Source: Chryseobacterium shigense (lineage in GTDB: Bacteria; Bacteroidota; Bacteroidia; Flavobacteriales; Weeksellaceae). From it: 64,000 nucleotides of DNA. The notes below the pieces were generated by a model. That model saw nothing but the letters and a program-made list of their open reading frames with translations, was not told the DNA's origin and did no database searches. Made by a program: the position numbers and the translations under genes. Positions 32,487-41,309 of the stretch are shown piece after piece; position 1 is the stretch's first letter; the number at the start of each line of letters is the position of its first letter. The DNA is taken from assembly GCF_014207845.1 (NCBI RefSeq), contig NZ_JACHLC010000002.1:496001-560000 (forward strand). Direction: 5' to 3'.

Positions 32487-35036
32487 TTATTTAATGTTTA
32501 CCAATACTTTAATTGTACCAATAGAGTTTTGGTCGTAGTCCTGAAGCGCTTTGCCAATCACTTGCCCTATTTTCACTTTTTTAGGATTGGCTCTCATGGC
32601 TGTTCCCGCTTTTGATGAAGTAACTAAAAGGTCTCCTCTTTTAATTTTACCGCCTTCAAGGCAAACTTTTGTAGGGATGACTCCAATAACGCCCATCGGA
32701 ACTTTTCCTGTAAGCTCAGAATCTATATTCTCTTCAGTGAGAAGCACGCCTGGTTTTGTTGCATAAACTCCGGCTACGAGGTTAGAATAAGGTTTGGAAG
32801 ACTTTTCTACTGTACGGTCTGAATCTGTTGAGATAATTAAAATATCTCCAGGCTCATATTCCGAAGTATTTCCTTCTACGTCAAAGGCTTCTGCAACGTC
32901 TGCACCACTGGTTTGGGTTCCGCCATTAAAGAAACCTCTTCCTGCTTTATTAATACGGGCTACGTTTACTGAAGCACTCTGAAATACTGAAATATTACCT
33001 GATGGCCCCTGATGGTTAATAAGCAGTGTAGAGCCTGTACCGGTAGTCGTTACATGTACTACAGGCTGCCCGTTGGCATTATTAAAGTTGGCAAATCTAC
33101 CGGCTTTACCAGTCCCAAAATTAGGAATAAAGCCTGAGACCGCATTACCGGTTCCATCACATGATGCTTCAATACCATCACCACTACCTCCGGCATTGGC
33201 GGTAATACCATTTCCATTGCCTTCTGTAAGGGCCAGTAGGGCTGGCCCGTTGCCGCTGGCATTAGAGGAATAGAATAATCCTCCGTATCCTCCTGTACCA
33301 GATGAAAGACCAAACACCCCTGCAGTACCGAAGTTGGCAAACATAGAATTCACCTCACCCTTTACGGCAGGCGAAGTACCGGTAGTACGGTTAACTATGA
33401 AGTTACCTGCGGTACCGTTACCAATAGTTTTTACAGATATTACATCGCTTGTATTGTCTTCATTGAAAATCTCGAATCTGCCTGCGCGTCCGGTTGCAAA
33501 AGAAGGTACCCATGCATACAGGGCATTTCCTGCTCCGTCAATATTGGTTTCAACTCCGTTTCCGTCCTTACCGGCATTGGCAGTGATGGCATTTCCGTTT
33601 CCATCAGTTAAAGCAATTAATGCTGCTCCGTTTCCAGTAGGGTTTGATGCATAGAATAATCCTGCCCGTCCTCCTGTTCCTGATGAAATCCCAAAAATAC
33701 CTGCTGCACCAAAATTTCCGAAAATAGTATTTACTTCACCTCTTACTGCTGCTCCCACACTATTTGTGTTGTCAACAAGGAAAGATGCTGCATTGCCCTG
33801 AGTGTTATCCGGAATATTTCCGTTACCGTTAGTCTCTACCTCAAATACATTATTGATCTCATTGGAGGCATTAAAATTTTCAAAACGTCCTGCACGTCCT
33901 TTGCTGTTATTTAATCCTACCTGGCCCAGAACACCTACGGCTGTTCCGGTTGTATTGGTGGCAACAAAGCCTCTTACACCATAACCGCCACCATCATTTC
34001 TCCCTACTACAGCTCCGGCAATATCACTGGTGGTTCTGCCCACTACTGCTTCACCAGCTCCGCTATTGTCACCAATAATACCTGCAGATGTCTGTGCAGA
34101 GGCAATCCCGTGTACAGCAAATCCGCTGCCTGTTGAGCTGAAAACACCTGCACCATTTCCGGAAGAAGAAACATTAATAACTGTTCCGTTTCCGACTGTA
34201 TTGGCATTGAGGACATTATTACTGTTGGCATTATTGAAAATAGACATGCTTGCTGCAATTCCATTATTACTGGTAGCCGTAAGACCTGTTCCTGTATTGC
34301 TGTTTGCATAAACCCCGGTTCCGTTTGCAGATGAATTTCCATAAACTCCGAGGCCGTTAGGAGTAACCCCATAAACACCCCATCCGCTCCCGTTCTGGCT
34401 TCCCCAGGCGCCAATACCTAGGCCACCGGTTCCATTATTGATACCGCGAACGGCACTGGAAAATCCGCCCGGAGCTGTATTATTTACAATTCCGCGAACT
34501 GAGGCAATGCTGGAAGTAGTTGTATTGTTAACTCCTTCTACAGAAGTTCCGTCCCCGTCATTAATCAGAGAAAATAATGTAGAAGCATTGTTTACTGTGT
34601 TGGTATAAGGAACAACGAAGCTTCCGCCGGTTCCGCCTGCAGATTTGGCATACATGGCATAAGGAACACTTAGCAATTGGCTTGTTCCTGTTATAGTATA
34701 ATTAGTCCCTCCGGCAGGGTCGGTTTCAGTTTTTAGATAGTAACTTCCTGTTGGCCAATTTATGGTGGAGAAAGTTCCTGAAAGGACGGTTCCTGTTCCT
34801 ATTTCCATGCTGATCAGTCCATTAGGGTTTGTATTTCCGGTTAGCCTTTCAGAATAAACCAGTGTTCCGGCTGGTGAACCCTGGAGTATACTTACTCTAA
34901 TAGCTATACTTTGGTTGGCCAGTAGTTGGCCGGATCCGTTTCTTATGATAGCCTGGTAGCTCATTTTTTCCGGGGCCTGTGCGTGCCCCATAAAGAGGCC
35001 CAGCATAATTCCCAGTGATAGTAATATTTTTTTCAT
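32487..35036 (-). CDS. large secreted repeat protein, beta-helix-like
   Basis: This 849-residue protein has a signal peptide (cleavage after AQA) and an N-terminal domain (MSYQAIIRNGSGQLLANQSI through SVPYAMYAKSA) common in Bacteroidota surface proteins. A long Gly/Asn/Thr-rich middle is probably a beta-solenoid. The C-terminal domain has ADVAEAFDVEG, YEPGDILIIS and KRGDLLVTSSKAG. Two tandem units of about 127 residues (roughly residues 413-539 and 540-666) are clear copies sharing AGIFGISSGTGG, NGNAITANAG and GRAGRFEIFN-like steps. There is no T9SS tail on this protein; its partner gene upstream has one. The C-terminal domain may self-process or attach the protein; this is inference. Confidence 0.8.
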   Translation of the reverse strand: MKKILLSLGIMLGLFMGHAQAPEKMSYQAIIRNGSGQLLANQSIAIRVSILQGSPAGTLVYSERLTGNTNPNGLISMEIGTGTVLSGTFSTINWPTGSYYLKTETDPAGGTNYTITGTSQLLSVPYAMYAKSAGGTGGSFVVPYTNTVNNASTLFSLINDGDGTSVEGVNNTTTSSIASVRGIVNNTAPGGFSSAVRGINNGTGGLGIGAWGSQNGSGWGVYGVTPNGLGVYGNSSANGTGVYANSNTGTGLTATSNNGIAASMSIFNNANSNNVLNANTVGNGTVINVSSSGNGAGVFSSTGSGFAVHGIASAQTSAGIIGDNSGAGEAVVGRTTSDIAGAVVGRNDGGGYGVRGFVATNTTGTAVGVLGQVGLNNSKGRAGRFENFNASNEINNVFEVETNGNGNIPDNTQGNAASFLVDNTNSVGAAVRGEVNTIFGNFGAAGIFGISSGTGGRAGLFYASNPTGNGAALIALTDGNGNAITANAGKDGNGVETNIDGAGNALYAWVPSFATGRAGRFEIFNEDNTSDVISVKTIGNGTAGNFIVNRTTGTSPAVKGEVNSMFANFGTAGVFGLSSGTGGYGGLFYSSNASGNGPALLALTEGNGNGITANAGGSGDGIEASCDGTGNAVSGFIPNFGTGKAGRFANFNNANGQPVVHVTTTGTGSTLLINHQGPSGNISVFQSASVNVARINKAGRGFFNGGTQTSGADVAEAFDVEGNTSEYEPGDILIISTDSDRTVEKSSKPYSNLVAGVYATKPGVLLTEENIDSELTGKVPMGVIGVIPTKVCLEGGKIKRGDLLVTSSKAGTAMRANPKKVKIGQVIGKALQDYDQNSIGTIKVLVNIK

Positions 35037-35040
35037 GGCG

Positions 35041-35523
35041 TTATTTTTTTATGACTTTAAATGTTTTTAGATTTTCCCCATTCTGGTTAACGCGGATGAT
35101 ATAGACCGCTGACGGAAGAGAAGAAAGATTAAGTTCGGACTTTGGCTGTGAGATCATGTCTTTTTTGATCAGTTTGCCCTGAGCGTCGAACAATTGATAT
35201 TCCGATCCTTTATACGGAACATCAGAGAAATCTATATACAGATAATCTCTGGTAGGATTCGGATAAAGTAAAATGCCTTCCTGCTTTGATGTGGTTTCGC
35301 TGGCAGAGAGTGTTGTAATTTCATAGCCTTGCTGTAGGCCTTCCAGTATTTCGGAATTTACTCCTTTGTACAGATAGGCTACCTGGCCTACACTGTAAGA
35401 AACCGAGCCGTTGCCTGCTGATGCATTCGTTCCCGTGGTCAGAATTGCCGACTGAGCATTCAGAAGGCTGACGGAAAAGGTAAACAGAATGAGAAAGAAG
35501 CAGTGAATAGATGTTCTTTTCAT
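35041..35523 (-). CDS. small T9SS cargo protein with type A sorting domain
   Basis: The ATG at 35523 gives a 160-residue protein with a proper signal peptide (KRTSIHCFFLILFTFSVS, cleavage after LNA). An earlier in-frame start at 35559 would bury it. A repeat-like GNGSVSYSVGQVAYLY module follows, then a C-terminal sorting domain (GILLYPNPTRDYLYID, ending LKTFKVIKK). It is the first gene of a three-gene operon, four bases before the large repeat protein. The VSYSVGQV module is frequent in Bacteroidota T9SS proteins encoded next to such repeat proteins. Confidence 0.82.
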   Translation of the reverse strand: MKRTSIHCFFLILFTFSVSLLNAQSAILTTGTNASAGNGSVSYSVGQVAYLYKGVNSEILEGLQQGYEITTLSASETTSKQEGILLYPNPTRDYLYIDFSDVPYKGSEYQLFDAQGKLIKKDMISQPKSELNLSSLPSAVYIIRVNQNGENLKTFKVIKK

Positions 35524-35684
35524 GTAAAATAATTTTGTGGTTATTAATTGGTTATACAAACTTTCGGGCGAAAATTTGTGAACACTAAATTACCACATAT
35601 CGAAACCGGATTGAAGGAAAATAGACTAACGTCAAAAAAAATCGACCAACGACATTTTATTGCAAAAATGTTGGTATTCAATGA

Positions 35685-36392
35685 TTAAGGGTCAAGAAAA
35701 GAAAGATTTCCTTTGTAGGTTCTGCCTATGGGAAGCTTGATCTTATGGATCAGTTCTATTTCATGCCGGTTTTTTCCGCGGATGAAGTGGCGGGGAACGG
35801 CATAGCTTCGGTGTATCCTTATAAAAGAGCCGAAAAAGCTTTTATGAAGAAGATTTCCCAGGGAATCCAGGATACAGTGTTTTTTTTCATGTGTAACAAG
35901 CCGTGTATAATCTTTTAAAGCTTCAAGATAAAGAATATCAGTGAGCCTGACCTGGGAGATATTGCCGTTTTCTTTTATTTTAAGACAGTTTTCGCCAAGA
36001 AGTGCGTCTAAACATTCACATTTCTCCTTCATTTCAAAAAAACTGAAGACTTTTTCCATAGAATACTGGAGGCGTTCAGGTTTAAGGGGTTTTGCGATAA
36101 AGTCCAGTACATCAAGTTCAAAAGCATCTGCAGCCAGTTCAGTATGAGAACTTATGAAAATACAGACCGGTATTTTTTGAGCTAGTTTCCTGAATTCCAA
36201 TCCGTTTATTCCGCTTAGATCAGTCTCGCAAATAAGCAGGTCTATCGGAAATTCCAGGTAAGGGATAGCCTTTTCCGCCGAGTTAAAAGACGCAATAATT
36301 TCTATATTGTCATATTGTCTGATATGATGCTGAAGAACCAGCCTGTCCAGTTCATCCCCATCAATAATCATACATTTAATATGGGAATTCAT
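35685..36392 (-). CDS. LytTR-type response regulator with atypical receiver
   Basis: This 235-residue protein has a receiver domain followed by a LytTR DNA-binding domain (LYLEALKDYTRLVTHEKKH, SFIRIHRSYAVPRHFI). The expected phospho-acceptor position, the Asp of the usual FLDIQMP, reads ICETDLS here, so Asp is replaced by Glu. The acidic pocket is IIDGDELD, and the conserved Lys (IAKPLKPERL) remains. It may therefore act without phosphorylation, in a fixed active-like state. No histidine kinase is adjacent. It may control the neighbouring T9SS operon, judged from position only. Confidence 0.85.
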   Translation of the reverse strand: MNSHIKCMIIDGDELDRLVLQHHIRQYDNIEIIASFNSAEKAIPYLEFPIDLLICETDLSGINGLEFRKLAQKIPVCIFISSHTELAADAFELDVLDFIAKPLKPERLQYSMEKVFSFFEMKEKCECLDALLGENCLKIKENGNISQVRLTDILYLEALKDYTRLVTHEKKHCILDSLGNLLHKSFFGSFIRIHRSYAVPRHFIRGKNRHEIELIHKIKLPIGRTYKGNLSFLDP

Positions 36393-36596
36393 GATCTTGG
36401 TGTTAGTTTTTTGCAGAATTTACAATTTTAATTGTTTATTATTTGAAAATCTGCTTTATAAAGATATTGATTTTTTACAAATGAACAGTATTGTAAACTT
36501 AAATTAACATTAAAATACCTCCGGATTAAAAAATGATTTTGTTTTTTTTCCTGAAAATTGGTATCTTGTGAAAATCACAAACATAGACAGAAATTA

Positions 36597-37823
36597 ATGC
36601 TAGAAAAGAAACAACATAATTACGAAAAAGCAGTTTTAGTAGGGGTTATTACCCAGAATCAGGATGAAGATAAGCTTACGGAATATATGGATGAACTGGA
36701 GTTTTTAGCTTTTACAGCAGGCGCAACAGTTCAAAAACGATTTACTCAGAAATTAACCCAGCCGGATTCCAAAACCTTTATCGGAAGCGGAAAAGCGCAG
36801 GAAATAAAAGAATATGTAAAGGAACACGAGATCGGAACCATTATTTTTGATGATGAACTATCTCCTTCCCAGCTTAAAAACCTCGAAAGAGAAATAGAGG
36901 TAAAAATCCTGGACAGAACCAATCTTATCCTTGATATTTTTGCCCAGAGAGCCCAGACCTCTTATGCAAGAACACAGGTTGAACTGGCTCAGTATCAATA
37001 TCTTTTGCCCCGTCTTACGAGGATGTGGACCCACCTTGAACGTCAGAAAGGGGGAATCGGGATGAGAGGGCCCGGAGAAACAGAGATTGAAACTGACCGT
37101 CGTATCATCCGGGACAGAATTTCCCTGTTAAAAGAAAAGCTGAAAACCATCGATAAACAGATGGCTACCCAACGTAACAACCGTGGAAAAGTAGTACGTG
37201 CTGCTTTGGTAGGCTACACCAACGTAGGAAAATCTACGCTGATGAATGCACTTTCCAAGTCTGAAGTTTTTGCAGAGAATAAATTGTTTGCAACCTTAGA
37301 TACTACCGTGAGAAAAGTAGTTATTGGAAATTTACCGTTTTTACTTACGGATACTGTAGGATTTATCAGAAAACTTCCAACGCAGCTTGTAGAATCTTTT
37401 AAATCTACGCTGGATGAGGTTCGTGAAGCAGATCTACTGATTCATGTGGCGGATATTTCCCATGAAAGCTTTGAAGACCAGGTAGAATCTGTTAACCAGA
37501 CATTAATGGAGATCAATGCCCATCAGAAACCAATGATCATGGTTTTTAACAAGATTGATGATTTCAGCTACGACAGAAAAGATGAAGATGATCTTACTCC
37601 GGCTACAAAAAAGAATATTTCCCTGGAAGAATGGAAAAAAACCTGGATGGCCAAATCCAAGTACCCGACTGTTTTCATTTCTGCCTTAACAAAAGAAAAT
37701 TTCCCGGAAATGAAGAAAATGATCTATGATGAGGTAATGAAGATCCATATCTCCAGATTCCCGTACAATGATTTCCTTTTCGAGTATTTCGACAACGATG
37801 AGGAAGAAGAAAACAACGATTAA
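36597..37823 (+). CDS. hflX: ribosome-associated GTPase HflX
   Basis: This 408-residue GTPase has the N-terminal HflX domain (GSGKAQEIKEYV, the RTNLILDIFAQRAQTSYARTQ signature), the Gly-rich linker GIGMRGPGETEIETDRR and a Ras-like G domain. Its G motifs are GYTNVGKST, DTVGFIRKLP and NKID. HflX splits stalled or stressed 70S ribosomes. The ATG at 36597 is chosen; an upstream TTG adds 13 atypical residues. The stop overlaps the next start (TAATG). Confidence 0.95.
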   Translation: MLEKKQHNYEKAVLVGVITQNQDEDKLTEYMDELEFLAFTAGATVQKRFTQKLTQPDSKTFIGSGKAQEIKEYVKEHEIGTIIFDDELSPSQLKNLEREIEVKILDRTNLILDIFAQRAQTSYARTQVELAQYQYLLPRLTRMWTHLERQKGGIGMRGPGETEIETDRRIIRDRISLLKEKLKTIDKQMATQRNNRGKVVRAALVGYTNVGKSTLMNALSKSEVFAENKLFATLDTTVRKVVIGNLPFLLTDTVGFIRKLPTQLVESFKSTLDEVREADLLIHVADISHESFEDQVESVNQTLMEINAHQKPMIMVFNKIDDFSYDRKDEDDLTPATKKNISLEEWKKTWMAKSKYPTVFISALTKENFPEMKKMIYDEVMKIHISRFPYNDFLFEYFDNDEEEENND

Positions 37824-38452
37824 TGAAATATCACTTTTTCCTGTTATTGGTTTTATTTTCGGTTTTTGGGTTCAGCCAGAAATCTAAGATTGATTTAAAA
37901 AACATTGAGAAAAGCCTTAAAAATTCAGATTCTCCTTACAATTACGAGAAACTGATCTTTAAATACAAAGGATATCCAAAATCCCTGGACAGTATTGAAG
38001 CTCAATACCTTTACTATGGAAGAAATTTCAGGGATGATAAGGTTTCAACGCTTGATGACGGTTTCAAAGGGCTGGCAGATGCTTTTAAACAAGGTAATTT
38101 TGAAGCATGCATCAAACTGGGCAAAGTTCTTTATGATAAAGACCCTACCAACCTGGATATTCTTCTCATCCTTCTCAGGGCCTATGATTCCCAGAAAGAC
38201 GGAACCAATTTCATGCATCATCTGAACCAGTTCCGTTTACTTACTGAAAGAATAAAAAATTCCGGGGACGGAACCTCCGAGAAAACAGCCTATCTGGTGA
38301 ATTCCGTCGGGGACGAGTATATTCTCCTGAACATCCTGAATATCGGGAAAGATTACACAAGAGGATCAAAACCCACCAAAGACGGCATGTTTGATATCTG
38401 GGAAAAAGAAGGGCGTAAGCTGTACATTAAAATACTTTATTTAAACCTATAA
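37823..38452 (+). CDS. DUF4919-like secreted protein
   Basis: This 209-residue protein has a signal peptide (cleavage after GFS). The pattern of PYNYEKLIFKYKGYPKSLD, EAQYLYYGRNF and TPR-like helices (CIKLGKVLYDKDPTNLDILLIL) fits the Bacteroidota family DUF4919 of unknown function. Its ATG overlaps the hflX stop by one base. Confidence 0.78.
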   Translation: MKYHFFLLLVLFSVFGFSQKSKIDLKNIEKSLKNSDSPYNYEKLIFKYKGYPKSLDSIEAQYLYYGRNFRDDKVSTLDDGFKGLADAFKQGNFEACIKLGKVLYDKDPTNLDILLILLRAYDSQKDGTNFMHHLNQFRLLTERIKNSGDGTSEKTAYLVNSVGDEYILLNILNIGKDYTRGSKPTKDGMFDIWEKEGRKLYIKILYLNL

Positions 38453-38474
38453 GATTAATTAAAAAAAACACTTA

Positions 38475-39758
38475 GTGGAGTTATATTATTCATTTTCAGC
38501 CTTAATAGTATTAGCATCGATTTTTGCCTATCTTAACTACAGATTTCTGAAACTTCCGAGTACCATCGGAATCATGGTAATTGCCATTGTAGTTTCCATT
38601 TTTCTGGTAATGTTTGGAGAAACGGTGCTCCCAAGAACTTTTGGACATCTTAACAAGCTGATGAACAGTATAGACTTCACTGAAGTTCTGATGGGCGCCA
38701 TGCTTAATTTCCTTCTCTTTGCGGGTGGAATCCATATCAATATCAACGATCTCAAGGAGCAGTTCCGGCCTGTGCTTGTATTTTCAACAGCAGGGGTTGT
38801 TATTTCTACATTTATAGTGGGATTCGGGATGTTTTACCTGCTGCCTTTCCTGGGAATTCAGCTTCCGTTTATCTATTGTCTGGTTTTTGGAGCGCTTATT
38901 TCGCCTACCGATCCGGTTGCTGTTCTGAGTATCCTGAAACAGGCCAATGTTTCCAAATCACTGGAAACGAAAGTAGCCGGGGAATCTCTTTTCAATGACG
39001 GTATGGCTGTAGTGGTTTTTACAGTTGTGATGCAGCTTGCTATCGGGAAAGAAGTAGATCTGGGTGTTGAAAGCATCGGATTGCTTTTAATGAAAGAAGC
39101 CGGTGGAGGAATCCTGCTTGGTGTTCTGCTCGGATGGATAACTTCCAGGCTGATGCGCGAGGTAGATGATTATATTATTTCCGTTCTGGTAACCCTTTCT
39201 GTGGTAATGGGAGGCTATCTTATCGCAAGACAGCTGCATATTTCCGGACCGCTGACGATGGTTGCTGCAGGGTTATTCATGGGGAATTTCAATGTAAGAT
39301 TTAAAATGAAATCCATTACCCAGGATTACCTCATCAAATTCTGGGAATTAATTGACGAAATCCTGAATGCCGTATTATTCCTTTTCATCGGATTTGAACT
39401 CCTGATGATCAAAGACCTGAAGCACTTCATGGTTCCCGGTTTACTGGCAATTGCAGTAGTTTTAATTGCCCGTTTTATTTCCATATGGGTCCCTACGAAA
39501 TTCATGTCCTTAAGAACAAGATTCAGCCCGCAGACGGTGAAAGTGCTGGTTTGGGGAGGAATCCGCGGAGGGGTTTCTATTGCATTGGCGATGTCTATCC
39601 CTAAAAGTGAATACAGTGAAATTATTCTGAGTATAACCTACTGTGTAGTTGTATTCTCTATTATTGTTCAGGGACTTACCATTGCCAAGGTAGCCAATCC
39701 CAATGCGATTGCCAAAGAAGAAAAAGAGCAGGAGAGTATTGTGGACGAGCATGCTTAA
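38475..39758 (+). CDS. CPA1-family sodium/proton antiporter (NhaP type)
   Basis: This 427-residue membrane protein has about 12 membrane segments. Ion-path motifs are visible: ALISPTDPVAVLS (near residue 140) and AGESLFNDGMAVVVF (near residue 168), the CPA1 pattern with the ND pair, and a C-terminal VWGGIRGGVSIALAMSIP. It exchanges Na+ or K+ for protons across the inner membrane. The start is GTG at 38475. Confidence 0.92.
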   Translation: MELYYSFSALIVLASIFAYLNYRFLKLPSTIGIMVIAIVVSIFLVMFGETVLPRTFGHLNKLMNSIDFTEVLMGAMLNFLLFAGGIHININDLKEQFRPVLVFSTAGVVISTFIVGFGMFYLLPFLGIQLPFIYCLVFGALISPTDPVAVLSILKQANVSKSLETKVAGESLFNDGMAVVVFTVVMQLAIGKEVDLGVESIGLLLMKEAGGGILLGVLLGWITSRLMREVDDYIISVLVTLSVVMGGYLIARQLHISGPLTMVAAGLFMGNFNVRFKMKSITQDYLIKFWELIDEILNAVLFLFIGFELLMIKDLKHFMVPGLLAIAVVLIARFISIWVPTKFMSLRTRFSPQTVKVLVWGGIRGGVSIALAMSIPKSEYSEIILSITYCVVVFSIIVQGLTIAKVANPNAIAKEEKEQESIVDEHA

Positions 39759-39814
39759 AATGCCATCATAATTGGTTAAAAAAATCATTAAACTTCATAA
39801 AATAACACATCTGC

Positions 39815-40534
39815 ATGAGCACTATAATTAAAGAAATACAAGAAGCACTGGCGGTACTTTCTATCCCTGAAAAAGCAGAGTTCTTTCCGAGATTTTTCAA
39901 AACGGGAAAAGGGGAATATGGAGAAGGAGACCTGTTCTTAGGTGTTAAAGTTCCGGACCAGAGGTCTGTAGCCAAAGAATATTATTCAAAAATAAGCCTG
40001 CAGGATTTAAGTACGCTGCTATCTTCAAAATACCACGAACACAGGCTTACCGCGCTTTTCATGCTGATCTCTAAATTCGAAAAAACGAAGGATAAAGCTG
40101 TAAAAGAAGAGATCATTCAGTTTTATCTGGATCATCTTCCACATGTGAATAACTGGGATCTGGTAGATTCAAGCTGTTATAAAATCTTAGGCAGGTATGC
40201 TTTCGAGAACGGAAAAGAGGAACTGCTGAGAAATCTTTCGGATTCTGAAGAAATGTGGCACAAAAGAATTGCTGTGGTAGGAACGATGCATTATGTGAAA
40301 AAAGGATCTTTTGAACTCACCAAGGAATTCGTGATCAAAAACCTGAAGCATACCCACGATCTGATGCATAAAGCAAACGGATGGCTGCTTCGTGAAATGG
40401 GGGAGAAGAATGAAACGGAACTGGTTAATTTTCTGAACAAGCATTATCAGGAAATGCCGAGAACAAGCCTGAGATATGCCATTGAAAAGCTCGATGAGGA
40501 AGTGAGACAGGATTACCTGAAGGGCAGGATTTGA
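39815..40534 (+). CDS. DNA alkylation repair protein, AlkD-like HEAT repeat
   Basis: This 239-residue all-helical protein is of the AlkC/AlkD type, which excises N3- and N7-alkylated purines. The family stretch NNWDLVDSSCYKILG near residue 110, the KRIAVVGTMHYV helix and HTHDLMHKANGWLLREMG are present. The gene stands alone, 57 bases after the antiporter gene. Confidence 0.9.
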   Translation: MSTIIKEIQEALAVLSIPEKAEFFPRFFKTGKGEYGEGDLFLGVKVPDQRSVAKEYYSKISLQDLSTLLSSKYHEHRLTALFMLISKFEKTKDKAVKEEIIQFYLDHLPHVNNWDLVDSSCYKILGRYAFENGKEELLRNLSDSEEMWHKRIAVVGTMHYVKKGSFELTKEFVIKNLKHTHDLMHKANGWLLREMGEKNETELVNFLNKHYQEMPRTSLRYAIEKLDEEVRQDYLKGRI

Positions 40535-40626
40535 TAAAAAACAGGATTTTATTCGCTAAATAACTCAAAGCGTAGGGTATTTTAAGGCGGGAATTGAGTA
40601 ATTTTGTCTTTCTTAAAAACTCAATT

Positions 40627-41295
40627 ATGAAAAACCTTCTGAAACTGCTTGTCATGCTTTTTCCGTTACTGTTACTGACCAGCTGTTTTGATATTTTGGA
40701 TAAAGTCAATGTCAAGGCTGATGGAAGCGGTGAATACACGATTATTCTTAATGCCAGTAAAAGTAAAACGAGGCTGGCTTCCATCTCTAAAATGGAGACC
40801 ATTAACGGAAAAAAAGTCCCTAAGAAAGCTGAAATCGAGAATAAAATCAATGAAGCGGCAAAAATTTTCAAAGCAACTCCGGGAATCAGTAATGTAAAAA
40901 CTTCCATGGATTTTGATAACTATATCATCAAACTGAGCTGTAATTTTAAAAGAATTGAAAATATCAATGCCGGACTGGAGCAGCTGAAAGCTAAAAATAT
41001 CCTCGGGAAAATGGTTCCTACACAAATTTACAGTCAGAATCTTGAGAAAAAACTATTGACAAGAAACAAAGTCAATACTTTCAAAGCCGATTACGACAAA
41101 ATGGGAAAGGCAGATAAAGAGATCTTTAACAATGCAAGATATACGTCCATCATGCAGTTTGAAAACACTGTAAAATCCCAGACCAACAGCTCTTATGCGC
41201 TGGCTCCGAACAGAAAGGCCATGAAGCTGGAAGCAGATATTTTAGACCTTATTTTTCAGAGAAAACAATTACAAAACACTATATTATTTCAATAA
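40627..41295 (+). CDS. lipoprotein of unknown function
   Basis: The ATG at 40627 gives a 222-residue protein with a lipoprotein signal (LLLLTSC, Cys about residue 20); the frame also opens further upstream at a TTG but that would bury the signal. The mature part begins with a beta-rich segment (VNVKADGSGEYTIILNAS). It starts a set of three envelope genes with 14- and 0-base spacing. A TAATTTTG -7 box lies at 40599-40606. Confidence 0.75.
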   Translation: MKNLLKLLVMLFPLLLLTSCFDILDKVNVKADGSGEYTIILNASKSKTRLASISKMETINGKKVPKKAEIENKINEAAKIFKATPGISNVKTSMDFDNYIIKLSCNFKRIENINAGLEQLKAKNILGKMVPTQIYSQNLEKKLLTRNKVNTFKADYDKMGKADKEIFNNARYTSIMQFENTVKSQTNSSYALAPNRKAMKLEADILDLIFQRKQLQNTILFQ

Positions 41296-41309
41296 TTCTA
41301 CACTTAACC

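Noticed and set aside
32551..34311. Several plus-strand open frames opposite the 849-residue repeat protein
   Set aside because: They are proline/valine/leucine-rich mirror frames of a Gly/Asn/Thr-rich gene and lack starts with ribosome-binding context.
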